Positions 12,264-24,043 of a DNA stretch of 64,000 nucleotides are shown here, in pieces; the stretch's first letter is position 1, and each line of letters starts with the position of its first letter. Under the pieces are notes generated by a model, which saw nothing but the letters and a program-made list of their open reading frames with translations, searched no databases and was not told the DNA's origin. The DNA lies in the NCBI GenBank assembly GCA_028023455.1, contig JAQFVV010000157.1, positions 990,001 through 1,054,000 on the forward strand, written 5' to 3'. This stretch comes from Epiperipatus broadwayi (lineage: Eukaryota; Onychophora; Udeonychophora; Euonychophora; Peripatidae). Made by a program: the position numbers and the translations under genes.

Positions 12264-12384
12264 TTTATTATTATTTTTTCATGTGTCAAAGCATCGGCCG
12301 GGAAGCGAACCCGGGACAACTGCTTGTAAAGGCAGCTGTGCTGACCACTCGGCCACCAACGCTTGACATTTTATTATTAATTTT
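12264..12384 (-). mobile_element. tRNA-like mini-SINE with target-site duplication (copy 1)
   Basis: The tRNA-like body, minus strand 12362-12291, is 72 nt. Its acceptor stem is GCGTTGG/CCGATGC (7 bp with G-U pairs). A perfect A box, TGGCCGAGTGG, follows, then an anticodon-type stem GCTGC/GCAGT with an 8-base loop CTTTACAA. The T arm is CCGGG-TTCGCTT-CCCGG. Flanking TGTCAA and TTGACA extend the acceptor helix. Near-identical direct repeats (TTTATTATTATTTTT at 12264 and TTTATTATTAATTTT at about 12370) flank it, the mark of LINE-type retroposition. The 8-base loop and insertion footprint argue against a working tRNA gene. Confidence 0.75.
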
Positions 12385-15300
12385 AAATACTAGAAAGGAC
12401 AAAACATGTAAAAGTATATATATAGTAAAAAGATAAAATAATTAGCTCTTTGCAGAGCAAATGTTTCTTTAATGCACTCCTTTCTCCAAAGATGAATAAT
12501 GAAAAGACATTACTCACCATGTTTTCAAATTTTTAGATGTGGTCTGTTTGAATATTTCTCCATTCTAGTTTTACCTAACTAATAAGGCATCTGTTTTCCC
12601 ATCAATCTTTACTGATTAGCTAGGTGAAATATAAACCAGTTATATGAGCTATTGGTACGCGATCTGTATTGCATTTTTGTAATTACAAACTTATTAAAAG
12701 TAATGTCACGTTATATATGACTTGCTTTTTTGATTATTAAAGTCATAAGATTGATTGAAACTTTAAAAAAAAAAGTTTCACCCTGCTATTAAAACTCATA
12801 TTATGAGTATGATAGGCAGATGACGGCCACTTGAATTGATTTTAAGATTAGAACATTGACTAAGTGTTTTAAGTATTGCATTATAAATAATAAAAAATGA
12901 TAATTAAAAAAATAATGGGTTTGAATTGTTTCTATAATATCTTTATGAAGTAAAATTAATTCAAGAAGAAATGGCCATTGACTTTTATATTGGCTTTTGT
13001 TATAAATGCTAGAATATCTGAAGCACAAAGAATTAAATTCAAATAAATTGAATTGTTTATACATGTTTCTTTTATATATATATATAGTTTTATTATTGCT
13101 ATAAATAGTAATTACAAAAAGTATTCAAATATTTTAAAAGTTAATTGGATGAATTATAATATTTTATAGGATTATTATGTTTAGTTAATATGATATACTA
13201 TTGGATTCAGTAATCATTTTAAGCTGATGTGTGTGTATATGTGTATATAATATATTGCAGTAGATTATATTATATATATATTGATCTCCTTTAAGCAATC
13301 AGTGATATATAGATTTAACCCATTAACTGAATTTTATATAAATTAGTCATTGATATTGGGATAAACAATGTATGTTCTTAATGGCAACAATTTGTTTCAA
13401 TAGTTTGATATAAATTTTAGTTTAAAAAAAAAAATTGCATGATTTTTCTGACTGAAGTATCTAGAAAACTGCAGCTGTTGGAGATAAAAAACAGTAGGAT
13501 TTAAAAATAAAGTATTTATTCTGTGCAAGAAGCAAAGTATTTTCTGTCTTGCACAACATCGATATTTGTTTACATTGTAAAAACAAAAAATAAATAAATG
13601 TATACCTACATTGTTTACCTTTTTTATTATTTATTTTTTGTAAAATTATTAAATACTGTTTTTTTTTTTAATAAATATGTGGTATCTACATTTAGATTTT
13701 ATTTGAATACCTGTATATTTTTTTTCTAGAAGAAAACTAGTCAATTGAATATTTACTGATATCAAAAATAAAATGGTTCTGACAATTTTTTAATTATTTT
13801 TTGTTATTTTGTAATTAAGAGTTGAATTTTAATAATTCAAAGAATGTGTTAATTATTCAGTTATGCTTTTAAAAAATGTGTTTTAAATATACAGATCTTT
13901 GAAAAAATATTTTTACCCTTAAAATACATTTTTTTTAGTATGAAAGCTATAATGAATGTTTTGTTTTAATTATTTATTTTTATTTGTTAGTCTTTTTTCG
14001 TTGTTGTTTTCAAAGTTGATATTTTATTTTTTAGATTAATTTCAAGTATTGAATATGAGTTTTTAGTGAAATATGTACATAATGGAAGTTAAACTAGAAA
14101 ATACATTTTTTTTCATTAAAAATAAAAATAAAATCTTAAAAATAAGTAGTTATGATATATGCATGTATTGAACAATAGATCAGAGAATAGATTAATATAG
14201 GATTATAATTTACTCCCAATTATTTATAAAGCATTCAATACTTTATCTACTTAATTGGAATATAATAAAACCACTCTAAATTAAGTCAGCTTAATCATAT
14301 CATTGTCATCAATTTATTAAAGCCATGTGCCAGCCATGAAATCTTTTAATATCTTCATAACTTGCTCAGCAATACATGTATAATTACCTAACAGAATGGT
14401 GAAATCCCCGAAGGCAGTATTGGATCAGATTGAAATTAAATAAATTTATTATTATGTTTATTATAATAGAATAACGGTATTCTTTTTTTTTTTTTTACAT
14501 CAAGCTTAAATAATATGATTAACAAGTACTTTTAACATAATATTTATGCTTTGTACTTACATATCTTTGTGAGGATTTTAATTTAAAATTAATGATTACA
14601 ATAATTTAAGTTTTCATCTCACATGTTTATTTGCTACTAGATCATCATTATTTAATGTAATAATAAATAATATCTAAACTAAACTTGAAATTGTATACGT
14701 ATTTTTAATTCCATATGTAAATAAATATCAATTATTGGCATTTCATGATAATACAATTTAAATATAAAAAATTTCTAATGTTATCTTTAATTGTTCCTTA
14801 AAAGTTAATGATAATACTTTTAAACTGTTATTGTAGACCAAGTATTTTTTATTAGCACACAGAACTATTTTTTAGTTTTGAATAAAATGTGAAGTTATTC
14901 CATGATCTGGTCATAATATCTGAAAATGAGGGGATTGATGATTCCTTAGTATCAATAAAACATAGATGTGATTAGAAATATTTTCTTTTAATGTTTAATT
15001 TAATATTGGATCTGCTTTCAGATGTAATGAAGGTAGTCTTTTTCATTACTTAACTTAATATCAACAGCACATATAGTGTGGCTGAAGATATTCTCTTATA
15101 ATGTGCAACTGGTATGATGAGAGAACTTCTTTGGAGTGCAGGTTATCTAAAAAAAGTGTTTACTCACTCATATTGTAACATTTCAATGGTTTGTCATATT
15201 GTTATAGTTTAATCATATTAACCATCAGAATGCAAAGAATAAAATTAAAAAGGAAACTTTTTTCTTTCTTTAATCATCAATCTTTAAAAACATTTTCTTT

Positions 15301-15481
15301 TTAAGTAAATAAAATATTTCGCAAAAAACATCAAAATACTAAACAGCATACATCTTTGATTTTTAGTTTCCAAAAAAACAGAATTAATAGTTAAGGTACT
15401 TTAGTATTATTTAACCGATGACGTATTACACTTACCAATTTTCCTCCCAGTAGACGTTGATGATAACATGATAATGTTGTC
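12385..15481. other. A+T-rich stretch, nothing recognised
   Basis: Low-complexity runs, (TA)n near 13070 and 13260, and poly-A and poly-T tracts. The 87-codon minus frame at 13064-12801 has no motif or supporting splice sites and is read as chance. Confidence 0.5.
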
Positions 15482-15682
15482 ATGGCAAAAAAAGACACTG
15501 GTGTGATTAATCCATGGGAGAGTCAATTTTTGGATTTTTTTGGCCCGCAAGATTTAAAAATGGGAGAGAGCTTTGGGAAATTTTGTCATTTGTCTGTCTT
15601 TTGTGATTTTGCTACCCACGGCATCACACTGATTTTTTCGTTGGGATCTTGGGTAATTTTCATTTTTGTTTCTAATAAATAA
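15482..15682 (+). other. Unassigned 66-codon open frame
   Basis: It opens ATGGCAAAAAAAGACAC and reads MAKKDTGVINPWESQFLDFF at its start, with a hydrophobic C-terminal half. The local base composition is less A+T-rich than the surroundings, but I recognise no family, splice structure or partner gene. It sits directly beside duplicated sequence (15702-16085), so it may be part of an unclassified repeat rather than a gene. Confidence 0.15.
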
Positions 15683-15701
15683 TGTCATTTCAATGTATAT
15701 T

Positions 15702-16085
15702 ATTTTGTAAATTCTTCTGCAATTATAAAAAGTACAATTAATTTATTTTATTTTTAATTTTGGAATTATATTATACAGAAAATTTTTTTTGTAAATTCAT
15801 CCGCAATTATAAAAATTACAGCTATGAGAGTAATACAATGTCTGGCATTGTCGGTGGTTTTGTAAATCATAATATAGGTTTTTTGAGACTAAAGCATGTA
15901 TTAGCCATGCCTTCGGTCCGTCAAAGCCATCGGAGGCCTTCCCCTGCCAATTCCAGTGCTATGCACTGTATTTTAGAATTGAGCATGATATAGGTTTTAT
16001 TCAGAGTAGAGCATGTATTGGCCATGCCTTCGGCCTGGAAAAACCATCAGAGCCCCCCTCACTCATTCCAGCGCAACGTGCTGAT
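15702..16085. repeat. Two adjacent tandem duplications
   Basis: The first pair shares TTTTGTAAATTC.TC.GCAATTATAAAAA at about 15702 and 15787. The second pair shares ATATAGGTTTT, then GCATGTATT.GCCATGCCTTCGG, CCATC.GAG and CATTCCAG at about 15870-15965 and 15990-16085. The second motif is G+C-richer than anything nearby. The palindromic CCATGCCTTCGG element also resembles the GGCCGAAGGCATAGCATGG piece at 20612-20630 inside the 1.8-kb LTR, in inverse orientation. Confidence 0.6.
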
Positions 16086-16371
16086 TTTTCTAATTTTCAG
16101 TCAAAAAATAAGGTACATTTTCAAACTATTTGTTTTATATATTTTTAACATGAAAATTGAGTTAAATACCATCAAAAATATTGTAAAGATAAGGTAATTT
16201 TTCATGCAAGTACATTTTTTTTTTGTTATTAAAATTCGTAATATGGATTACCTTTTAAGTTATTGTCCAGGTTGCCATAATAATGCCAGATTTGCATTAA
16301 ATTGGGGAAAATGTTCTTTATTTGTCTATTTATTTTAAATTTACAAAAAAAAAATTTGTACATATTTCTAT

Positions 16372-16446
16372 AATTATCAAATTTACACTTAATTACTTTC
16401 AATTTCTAAATTATCAAACTTACACTTAATTACTTTTAATTTCTAA
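16372..16446. repeat. 37-bp tandem duplication
   Basis: Two adjacent copies of ATTATCAAA.TTACACTTAATTACTTT.AATTTCTAA differ at about two positions. Confidence 0.8.
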
Positions 16447-16527
16447 ATTATTTTGACGCATGCATGTACATTTTTTTTTGTCAGGACCAACAAACATTGT
16501 AGTGTTCATTATCAACCTGACAATCAT

Positions 16528-16735
16528 CTTTAGTATTTTCCAACCAATGATGTATTATCCTGAAGCCATATCAGTCTGATCTTGCGATCTTTAACATGCT
16601 GGGTCCACATGATCTGCGGACAAATTTTAGCGATTGCATTTGTCTGCAAATCACTTGGAGACATTATCTTAAAGATCGGAAGATCAGACTGATATGGCTT
16701 CAGGATAATACGTCATTGGTTGGAAAATACTAAAG
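16528..16735. mobile_element. Fold-back element with 65-bp arms
   Basis: Arms 16528-16592 and 16670-16735 are nearly perfect inverted repeats, both starting from the outside with CTTTAGTATTTTCCAACCAA and including GCCATATCAGTCTGATCTT. A 77-base spacer separates them. High arm identity indicates a fairly young or conserved MITE. Superfamily is unknown; no target duplication longer than a few bases is obvious. Confidence 0.85.
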
Positions 16736-18876
16736 AACCATAGCGAATATTATCAGTCCAATATTTATATAACTAAAATTAGTTAACAGAGATAGATGTT
16801 TCCTTTTTTCATAGACTTTAAACTTTCAATTAAACATAGTTTCATCTATATGTAAACAAAGGAAATAAATCTCCCACCTACATATACATTAATCTATGTT
16901 TAATTTAAACATTACATATTAAATCTTGTTCAACTATTAAAATCAAAGTGTTAAAAGTGAGCTGCTGTTTCCAGCCTTGTATAGGTAATTATGAGTTTAA
17001 TAACTCTTGAATGCCATATTCCTGTTAGTTGATAAATTAGTTTCATTCTGAATTATCAACAATAAACATCACATGACTACCACCTCTTATGCTTGTGTGT
17101 GGCATATGTATAGTGAGTATTGCCTGTTTTAATTTTCAACAATGTTGACAAAGATATGCTTATATAAATTAGAGCTACGAAGAATAGGTGGATTCATTCT
17201 ATTCTTGATTCTTTGTTCAACATTTAGAGTGCTTTTAAGTCATAGCCTGGAGATGGGTGATTTTTTTCCTTTGTTTTTTTCATAGACCCAGAAAAATTTA
17301 AATATTACTTAATTTTTCAAACAAAGTATTTTTCAAACAAAGTTACATAAAATGTAGAATAAAATTAATTACTTCATTGAGATCTTAATTAATTATTTTA
17401 CTCTTTTATAAAATAAATTACACATATGAACATTCCATTACTAAACATATTAGTAATAAATCTAATATTGATGAAATAATACCTTATTTTATTTTGTATA
17501 TATAAATAAAATTTGAATTTTTCTAAAGAAACCTTTGACAATTAAATGAGATTGATGAAAATAGTCAAACATGTAACTGCACACACATGTGAAAAATATA
17601 AGATGTCAGCTATTTGGTTGTCATCTTAATGACAATTTTGTAAATATTGCTAAAAATATACATTCATTACATTAATATTTAGTTAATTATTATGTAAACA
17701 TTAAGGGAAGTTTGGAACATAGAAAACAAAATAGTTTCAGAATAAAGATATTTAGTAGTTTCAGAATGAGAGTAAATGAATAAAATAGTCTTTTTAAAAG
17801 ATTTATTATTTGTATAATGAAGTTAAAAAGAATGATCAGAAATGTTCTAACTATGCTTCTATCTGTGATTCTTTATGAATATGAAAATTGACCATCAAAA
17901 ATTAATAAAATATATTGATGCTTATGATTTGTGATGCAAGTGAAACTTACCAGACTGTCATTATCATTTGGAAAACAAAGGAGATGATTTTTTATTAGAT
18001 TAAACATGAACTCTGATTTTATGGACACATAACTAGGTTTGAAAGGTCTTATTTTAGTCATATTATGGCATAATATTTTTATTTTAAAAAGTGGACATTA
18101 CATTGAAACATTATATTGTAAAAAAAAAAGATGACCTGTAATGGGATTAATAGATTCCATAAGCACTTAGTAATATGCTTTCAAACCATCTGAAAAGTTG
18201 CACAGATGGTAGATTATTATGAAAACATGCTATTTCTTTAATTATCAGGAGGCAATATTAATATGATGATACTGAAACAGTATATTCCTGCTCTCATATC
18301 TGTTTCATCTCTTTTCTCCCATAGCTCCATCTGTGCTGGATTAAAACCCTTTATGAGTATATGTATATTGATGTCAACACAATTATATATGTATCATCAC
18401 ATATATTTATGTGAATAAACAACTGTACTATAATAGGCTTACATATATTACAGCACGTATATTTTATTTAAATCATGTCTTTTAAATTATAGATTTTATT
18501 TTGTTAAATGAGCCCATTTGTTACTTTATATTAAAAATCGCATGTATATATGTGAAGTTCATGTATCACTATGACACATATATAACAAAATGTTATTTAA
18601 TTTTATAATAGCTTAACAAATTTAATATATTTACATTTGTTATTATCATTTCATTAGATTTGAAAATTGCTTAGTTGTAAATCGAAAGATTTCGGTTGTT
18701 TATTTATATATAATATTTAGTGAATTAAATATGAAGGTGTTTTAAGCTTCACACTCTTAGTTCAGAATGCTTGAGTCTGACTTATTTATATATAAAATTA
18801 ATTAGAGAAGAAGATGGGTGCCATCTTTTTCTTTTATTCTGGTTTGTGTTCTTGAATTGAAAGTTCCACATGCAGT
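16736..18876. other. A+T-rich stretch up to the assembly gap, nothing recognised
   Basis: No supportable exon or repeat pair. The 62-codon minus frame at 18061-17873 lacks any motif. Confidence 0.5.
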
Positions 18877-19376
18877 NNNNNNNNNNNNNNNNNNNNNNNN
18901 NNNNNNNNNNNNNNNNNNNNNNNNNNNNNNNNNNNNNNNNNNNNNNNNNNNNNNNNNNNNNNNNNNNNNNNNNNNNNNNNNNNNNNNNNNNNNNNNNNNN
19001 NNNNNNNNNNNNNNNNNNNNNNNNNNNNNNNNNNNNNNNNNNNNNNNNNNNNNNNNNNNNNNNNNNNNNNNNNNNNNNNNNNNNNNNNNNNNNNNNNNNN
19101 NNNNNNNNNNNNNNNNNNNNNNNNNNNNNNNNNNNNNNNNNNNNNNNNNNNNNNNNNNNNNNNNNNNNNNNNNNNNNNNNNNNNNNNNNNNNNNNNNNNN
19201 NNNNNNNNNNNNNNNNNNNNNNNNNNNNNNNNNNNNNNNNNNNNNNNNNNNNNNNNNNNNNNNNNNNNNNNNNNNNNNNNNNNNNNNNNNNNNNNNNNNN
19301 NNNNNNNNNNNNNNNNNNNNNNNNNNNNNNNNNNNNNNNNNNNNNNNNNNNNNNNNNNNNNNNNNNNNNNNNNNNN
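18877..19376. other. Assembly gap (500 N)
   Basis: Exactly 500 undetermined bases, the usual placeholder for a gap of unknown size. Frames that run through it are artefacts. The duplicated LTR sequence just to the right is a likely cause of the break. Confidence 0.99.
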
Positions 19377-19387
19377 ATATATATTGT

Positions 19388-19755
19388 GATGAGCGCACAT
19401 ACTGTGGTCACACATGTACCTACAAAACATCCACAAATTAGAAATGTTAGGGTTGGAAAGAAAGAAAGAAATAAGAAAGAAAAAACGAGCTTGGAAATTA
19501 ACAAAACCAAGAAATGTTGAAAATTAGTAAAACAAAGAGAAAGAGAGGGAACCAGAGTTAACAAGATCGTTATCTTTTGCTAGTCAAAGTCCGAATTTTG
19601 ATAAAAGTAAATATTAAATTATAATACTACCAGCATACGGTAGGAAAGTTAAAGCAGTAAAGAAACATAAATAAAACATGTAGTAAAATATGATTTAGGA
19701 AAAGTAAAGTTTAAAAAAAAAAGAAAAAAAAGAAAAAACTTCGAGTAGCGGCAGA
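19388..19755 (+). repeat. Partial LTR copy, ~370 bp, direct repeat of 19998-20358
   Basis: Spacing between the copies is 610 bases. Only scattered differences are visible, such as AAGAAAGAAAGAAATA against AAGAAAGAAATAAATA, and a poly-A length change. Homology fades just after AACTTCGA.TAGCG. Confidence 0.85.
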
Positions 19756-19989
19756 AATTAAACGCATGCATGGTAATGTTAGGATTAAATTGGTTTGGCT
19801 ATACTGCTTGGTTCAGCAAAGAAAGGGATATAATTTACCTGGTCGCCTCTCTATAGATTAACCTCATCGCTACATCATAGTAGCAATAATGAAAAAAAAA
19901 AGAGTTCGAACAATAGTTGGGAGCACTTAGCTTTCCAGGCATAAGGTTAAAAAATTTTTTATGCAGAAAAAATTTTAAAGGGGGAACGG

Positions 19990-21800
19990 TGTAATGTGAT
20001 GAGCGCACATACTGTGGTCACACATGTACCTACAAAACATCCACAAATTAGAAATGTTAGGGTTGGAAAGAAAGAAATAAATAAGAAAGAAAAAACGAGC
20101 TTGGAAATTAACAAAACCAAGAAATGTTGAAAATTAGCAAAACAAAGAGAAAGAGAGGGAACTAGAGTTAACAAGATCGTTATCTTTTGCTAGTCAAAGT
20201 CCGAATTTTGATAAAAGTAAATATTAAATTATAATACTACCAGCATACGGTAGGAAAGTTAAAGCAGTAAAGAAACATAAATAAAACATGTAGTAAAATA
20301 TGATTTAGGAAAAGTAAAGTTTAAAAAAAAAAAAAAAAAACTTCGATAGCGCGGAAAGAAAAACCTAGAAAATTAATATGTTCGAAAAGATAAGAATCTG
20401 GGCTTCAAAGTACACATTTGACGATAAACGAAATGCGGGTTTTATGGAGTAGAGTTAAAGCAAGAATTAGATAAAAAATAAATGATTATTAAAATTTAAA
20501 TAAGAAATAAAGAAAAACATGCATTAAAATTTGTGTAAGTAATCAAAGAAAAATAAGGAAATAAATAAAATGTACGTAGTGCTATAAAATCATATAAAAT
20601 AAAGTTACATATGGCCGAAGGCATAGCATGGGAGGTGTCAACAACAAGTGGAAACAAAGAATCTAAAGGACAAAGACCATTGGAATGTTTTAATTAAAAA
20701 AAAAAAAAGAAAAAATTAGGTGGAGAGCTAAGGAGATAAAAGGAGAGATTAGAGCTTGAGACTTCGAGTCGACAAGGTGAAAAAAATCGCGGCTCCAAGA
20801 ATCAGCCGATATAGCTAACCAACATGACTTTTACCGTCGATATCTCACATAGTATGACCGGCTAAGGCCATCATGATCGCGGTCAATCCGGACTTCTGTA
20901 CCAATGGTTCTGCAATAATGTAACAGCTACGGTAGTAACGCCTGCCTATGGACTCCTGTAGTGGCCCGACCTGTGATGCCTCGTCCTCCATGCCTTATTA
21001 ACCAAGAAGCTACATCCCGCCAAATATAATCTACGACCGTCCCTCCTAAAGAAGTGGATAATCCACGTGACGGTCGACAACACGTCGGAATGAACTCAAA
21101 GACTAAACCCTAGGTAACTTAAATATTATTTTATATATCGTCAAATGTGCACATAAATTCCATAGACAATGGCCAAATGCCTTTCATGAATGGTAATGAC
21201 ATTCTTTTGATAGACAGCTAGGCTAACGAGTTATAAATGTGACAGCATTTATAATGATTGCAAGTATTTATTTATAAGAATTTCAAGTATTTATTTCCTT
21301 ATAGCACTATAGAATATAATATGTTTAATTTTTATGTTAATGTTTCTTATATCTTTTATTATCAAATTATTTGTTAGTATTAAAAATATATTAATTTATT
21401 TAAATCTGTCTTGTCTCGTTCTTCGCCACTCCACAAAATAGTCTAATACTAGGAGGGTAGAAATATTATTTCATTTTTTTTGGCATTCTTTTAGTTATGA
21501 AATTAACACGTGAAACGTTGATGGCGCAGGGTTTTATCCTGTAAAATTTATAAATTAGCCAAGCGCTGTAACTGTAATATCTTACAGCAGTCGGGAGAAA
21601 GTTGATCGGGAAAAATAATCTGGAGGTTATATCCGTATAGCGTACAGATTCGGTCAAGTACGGAAATCGGCTCGTCTGTTTCCGTATTTCTCTCTGCTTG
21701 AGGTAGCGGAAGGTGGACGATTTTGAATAATAAGAATTCCCCATTACATATATAAGTGAAAGGGAAGTTGGAGCTTTTCGATCATCCCGTGCCCGTTACA
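19990..21800 (+). repeat. 1.8-kb LTR (3' copy)
   Basis: It begins TGTAATGTGATGAG directly after the PPT and ends CGTGCCCGTTACA, so the ends are TG..CA. The interior at 20760-21110 is markedly G+C-richer than the surroundings. The frame at 21744-21466 (minus) lies inside the LTR and has no recognised domain. Confidence 0.6.
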
Positions 21801-23585
21801 ATATATATATATATATATTAAAAACTAACTTAAAGAAACAGAAAGATTAAATTTTATCATGTGTACAAAAAAAGTAAAGTTTAATTAAAATTAAATATAA
21901 CTCTTCTTAATTACTGCATTTGCTGATTTAAATTAATTAAACAAATAAAAATCATTAAGTTACTAAGTTGATAGATTTGTTTGCGACTTAATGAAATATA
22001 TATATTCCTTATTTTAATAAATGAATTAAAATATATTTTGTGTTATATTTAGGGATTGAAAACTATTATTTTGAAATTGAAACTATTTAGTAAATGATCA
22101 TGTTGAATCTAAAATTTACACAAGGATCACAATTTCAATAGTGTGCTCATGTGTAAAACAGTTGAATTGTAAAAGAATATCATCAAAGTATTTTTATCCA
22201 TATGTTATGTGAAAAACAAACATTTCTATGCTAAACATTTTCTTAAGAACAAATGACAATAAAAAAACAAAGGCAATATTTTTTTTAATATCCAATAACT
22301 CTTATATCCTTCATCACAAAATATAAATGTTTTACATTATAATTTACACAGAAATTGTATCTTATGATGAGATTTTTTTAAACTCTAGAGACATCTACCG
22401 AAGTCTTGAATAATCAGAGAACACTAGATCATATAGTCCTACTTTTATCTATCTTTTGACTATATCATGAAAGTATAATGTTCAAAAGATAAAACTAATG
22501 TATTATTAATCTAGTAACCAGTTTTTATTTTTTAAACACTATAAGCTTTCTCTACCTTTTGTTTGGAGAGTTAATCCCAACAACAGCTTGTTGTTTTCTC
22601 ATATGATTCTATGACAAACTTCCCTCAGCCCACTATAGAGCTATATACTACTATCTTAAATAATCATTTATCCCAAACTGGTATAGTACATATGCATATT
22701 TCCAGATTGTTTTTTTATTTTTTTTCCTTCATCAGTTCAGACATAGAATTTAATGTTGCAATTAAATTGAGGCCTTTATTTCCAGAAAGCTGTAAAGTCA
22801 CAAGGTTAGGCAACAGCTGGTTGGAGAAATGGAGAAAATTACTAACCCCTGACTGTTATTTAATAATAATCATTTATTTCCACTTTCAAGTGAAGGATCA
22901 TTGTACGAATTAGAAGAACTGTCTAATATTAAATGGAATATTGTTGGACTTTGTGAAATTATAAGAAAAAAATGAAGAGACTTCATTGGTTATATATAGT
23001 TACATGTCTTATTATTATAATAAATAAATGTATGAAGCTGCTGTTGTAATTAAATGCCTAAAATTGTTTGTAAGTGTGAAAGGTTGCAATGATTATCTTG
23101 TACATTTACATTCATTGCATAATCAGTTTGATCTTTCTGTTGAGAACTAATGTTGTGCCTATATATTTTATTACTGTGTAACCCATGTAATGAATTTTGA
23201 AAAACTGATCTCATTAAAGAAATTAATGAACTAACGAAACATTCTTAATAGTAATTTTTGTTTCCTACTAATTTTTAATTATTTATTTAATTCACTATTG
23301 GATTAAACTAAGACTATCTATCTCAATTTGCGCTTCCTTTAAAAAATTATAGAAAACAAACATGAATTGGAAATATCTATTAAACATTAAAGATTAATTG
23401 CATGTCCTATTTTAATTTATGTTCATCATTATCTTCTCTCATTTTAATTCTGAGTACTTGCTATAATTGCAACATTCTTTTATAAATATAAAACATTATT
23501 ATTAACAACACTTATTATTAAATACAACAAAAATTTTCTTATAAATATAACAAAAATATTATACCCGAAAATTTCTCTAATTTCT
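21801..23585. other. A+T-rich stretch, nothing recognised
   Basis: The 100-codon frame at 22611-22913 has no domain, codon signal or splice context; I treat it as chance. Confidence 0.45.
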
Positions 23586-23753
23586 TCAATTAAACAACAA
23601 AATAATATTGGAACTCCAGGTGGCAATTAATAGTGTTTCAACAACCACTTCAAGCTCCTGCAAATAATAAAATTTTAATCGCAAAAATAATAGTTGAAGC
23701 TGAGACAAGTGCCCTATTAAGTGGGTAAGTGACTTTTCATTAAATCCTAAGTC

Positions 23754-24043
23754 ATGAAAGGGGATAAAAAACCCAAATCTGCTAAAAGCAAGAATAGAAA
23801 TCTTTCCGATAATATTTCTAATATGGCCGATATGTGCTTGAATAATAGTAATGACAAAATAGACAAAAATTCTGCAAAGGCTGGAAAAAGTTTTCACCAA
23901 GTTAGAAATTTACCCAATTCATAATTCCCTAACTCTAATGATAATTACTACAACATCTCTGATTCACAAAGTATCAAACCTCATGAAAAGCAAAAGAAAT
24001 CTGAGGAAAAAAATCCTAGTCTATCGTTAGAAATCAATAAAGT
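23754..24043 (+). pseudogene. LINE ORF1-like lysine/asparagine-rich fragment, interrupted
   Basis: The plus frame starts MKGDKKPKSAKSKNRN and stays open for 56 codons to a TAA at 23922. It resumes in the same frame (SNDNYYNISDSQSIKPHEKQ) for 40 more codons until it meets the Merlin terminus at 24044. Basic, low-complexity N-termini of this kind are typical of non-LTR retrotransposon ORF1 proteins, but no RRM, coiled coil or zinc knuckle is visible. The longer minus frame at 23900-23586 is its shadow. It may belong to the same LINE family as 29.9-33.4 kb; I cannot show this. Confidence 0.4.

Larger units (their letters stand above)
19385..21800 (+). mobile_element. Rearranged LTR retrotransposon, mostly deleted, with 3' LTR
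   Basis: The segment 19385-19755 starts TGTGATGAGCGCACATACTG after an ATATATAT run. It is almost identical to 19995-20358, the start of the right LTR. Between them lie about 230 bases of other sequence ending in a purine-rich tract, AAAGGGGGAACGG (19977-19989), which looks like the PPT, and then TGTAATG. The right LTR ends CCCGTTACA at 21800 and is again followed by (AT)n. The simplest reading is a 5' LTR start, a large internal deletion, then the element's 3' end, PPT and 3' LTR. No gag or pol remains. Ty3/gypsy type is only a guess from the TGTAA..TTACA ends. Confidence 0.65.

Noticed and set aside
12291-12362. Functional tRNA gene
   Set aside because: An 8-base anticodon loop, target-site duplications and two sibling copies show a retroposon rather than a working gene.
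12230-12436. 68-codon frame at the first tRNA-like element
   Set aside because: It is a translation of the SINE and its C-rich flank.
18782-19564. Long open frames in several phases across 18.8-19.5 kb
   Set aside because: They run through the 500-N gap, so their length is artificial.
22611-22913. 100-codon open frame as a gene
   Set aside because: No domain, no splice context, and composition like surrounding random A+T-rich DNA.
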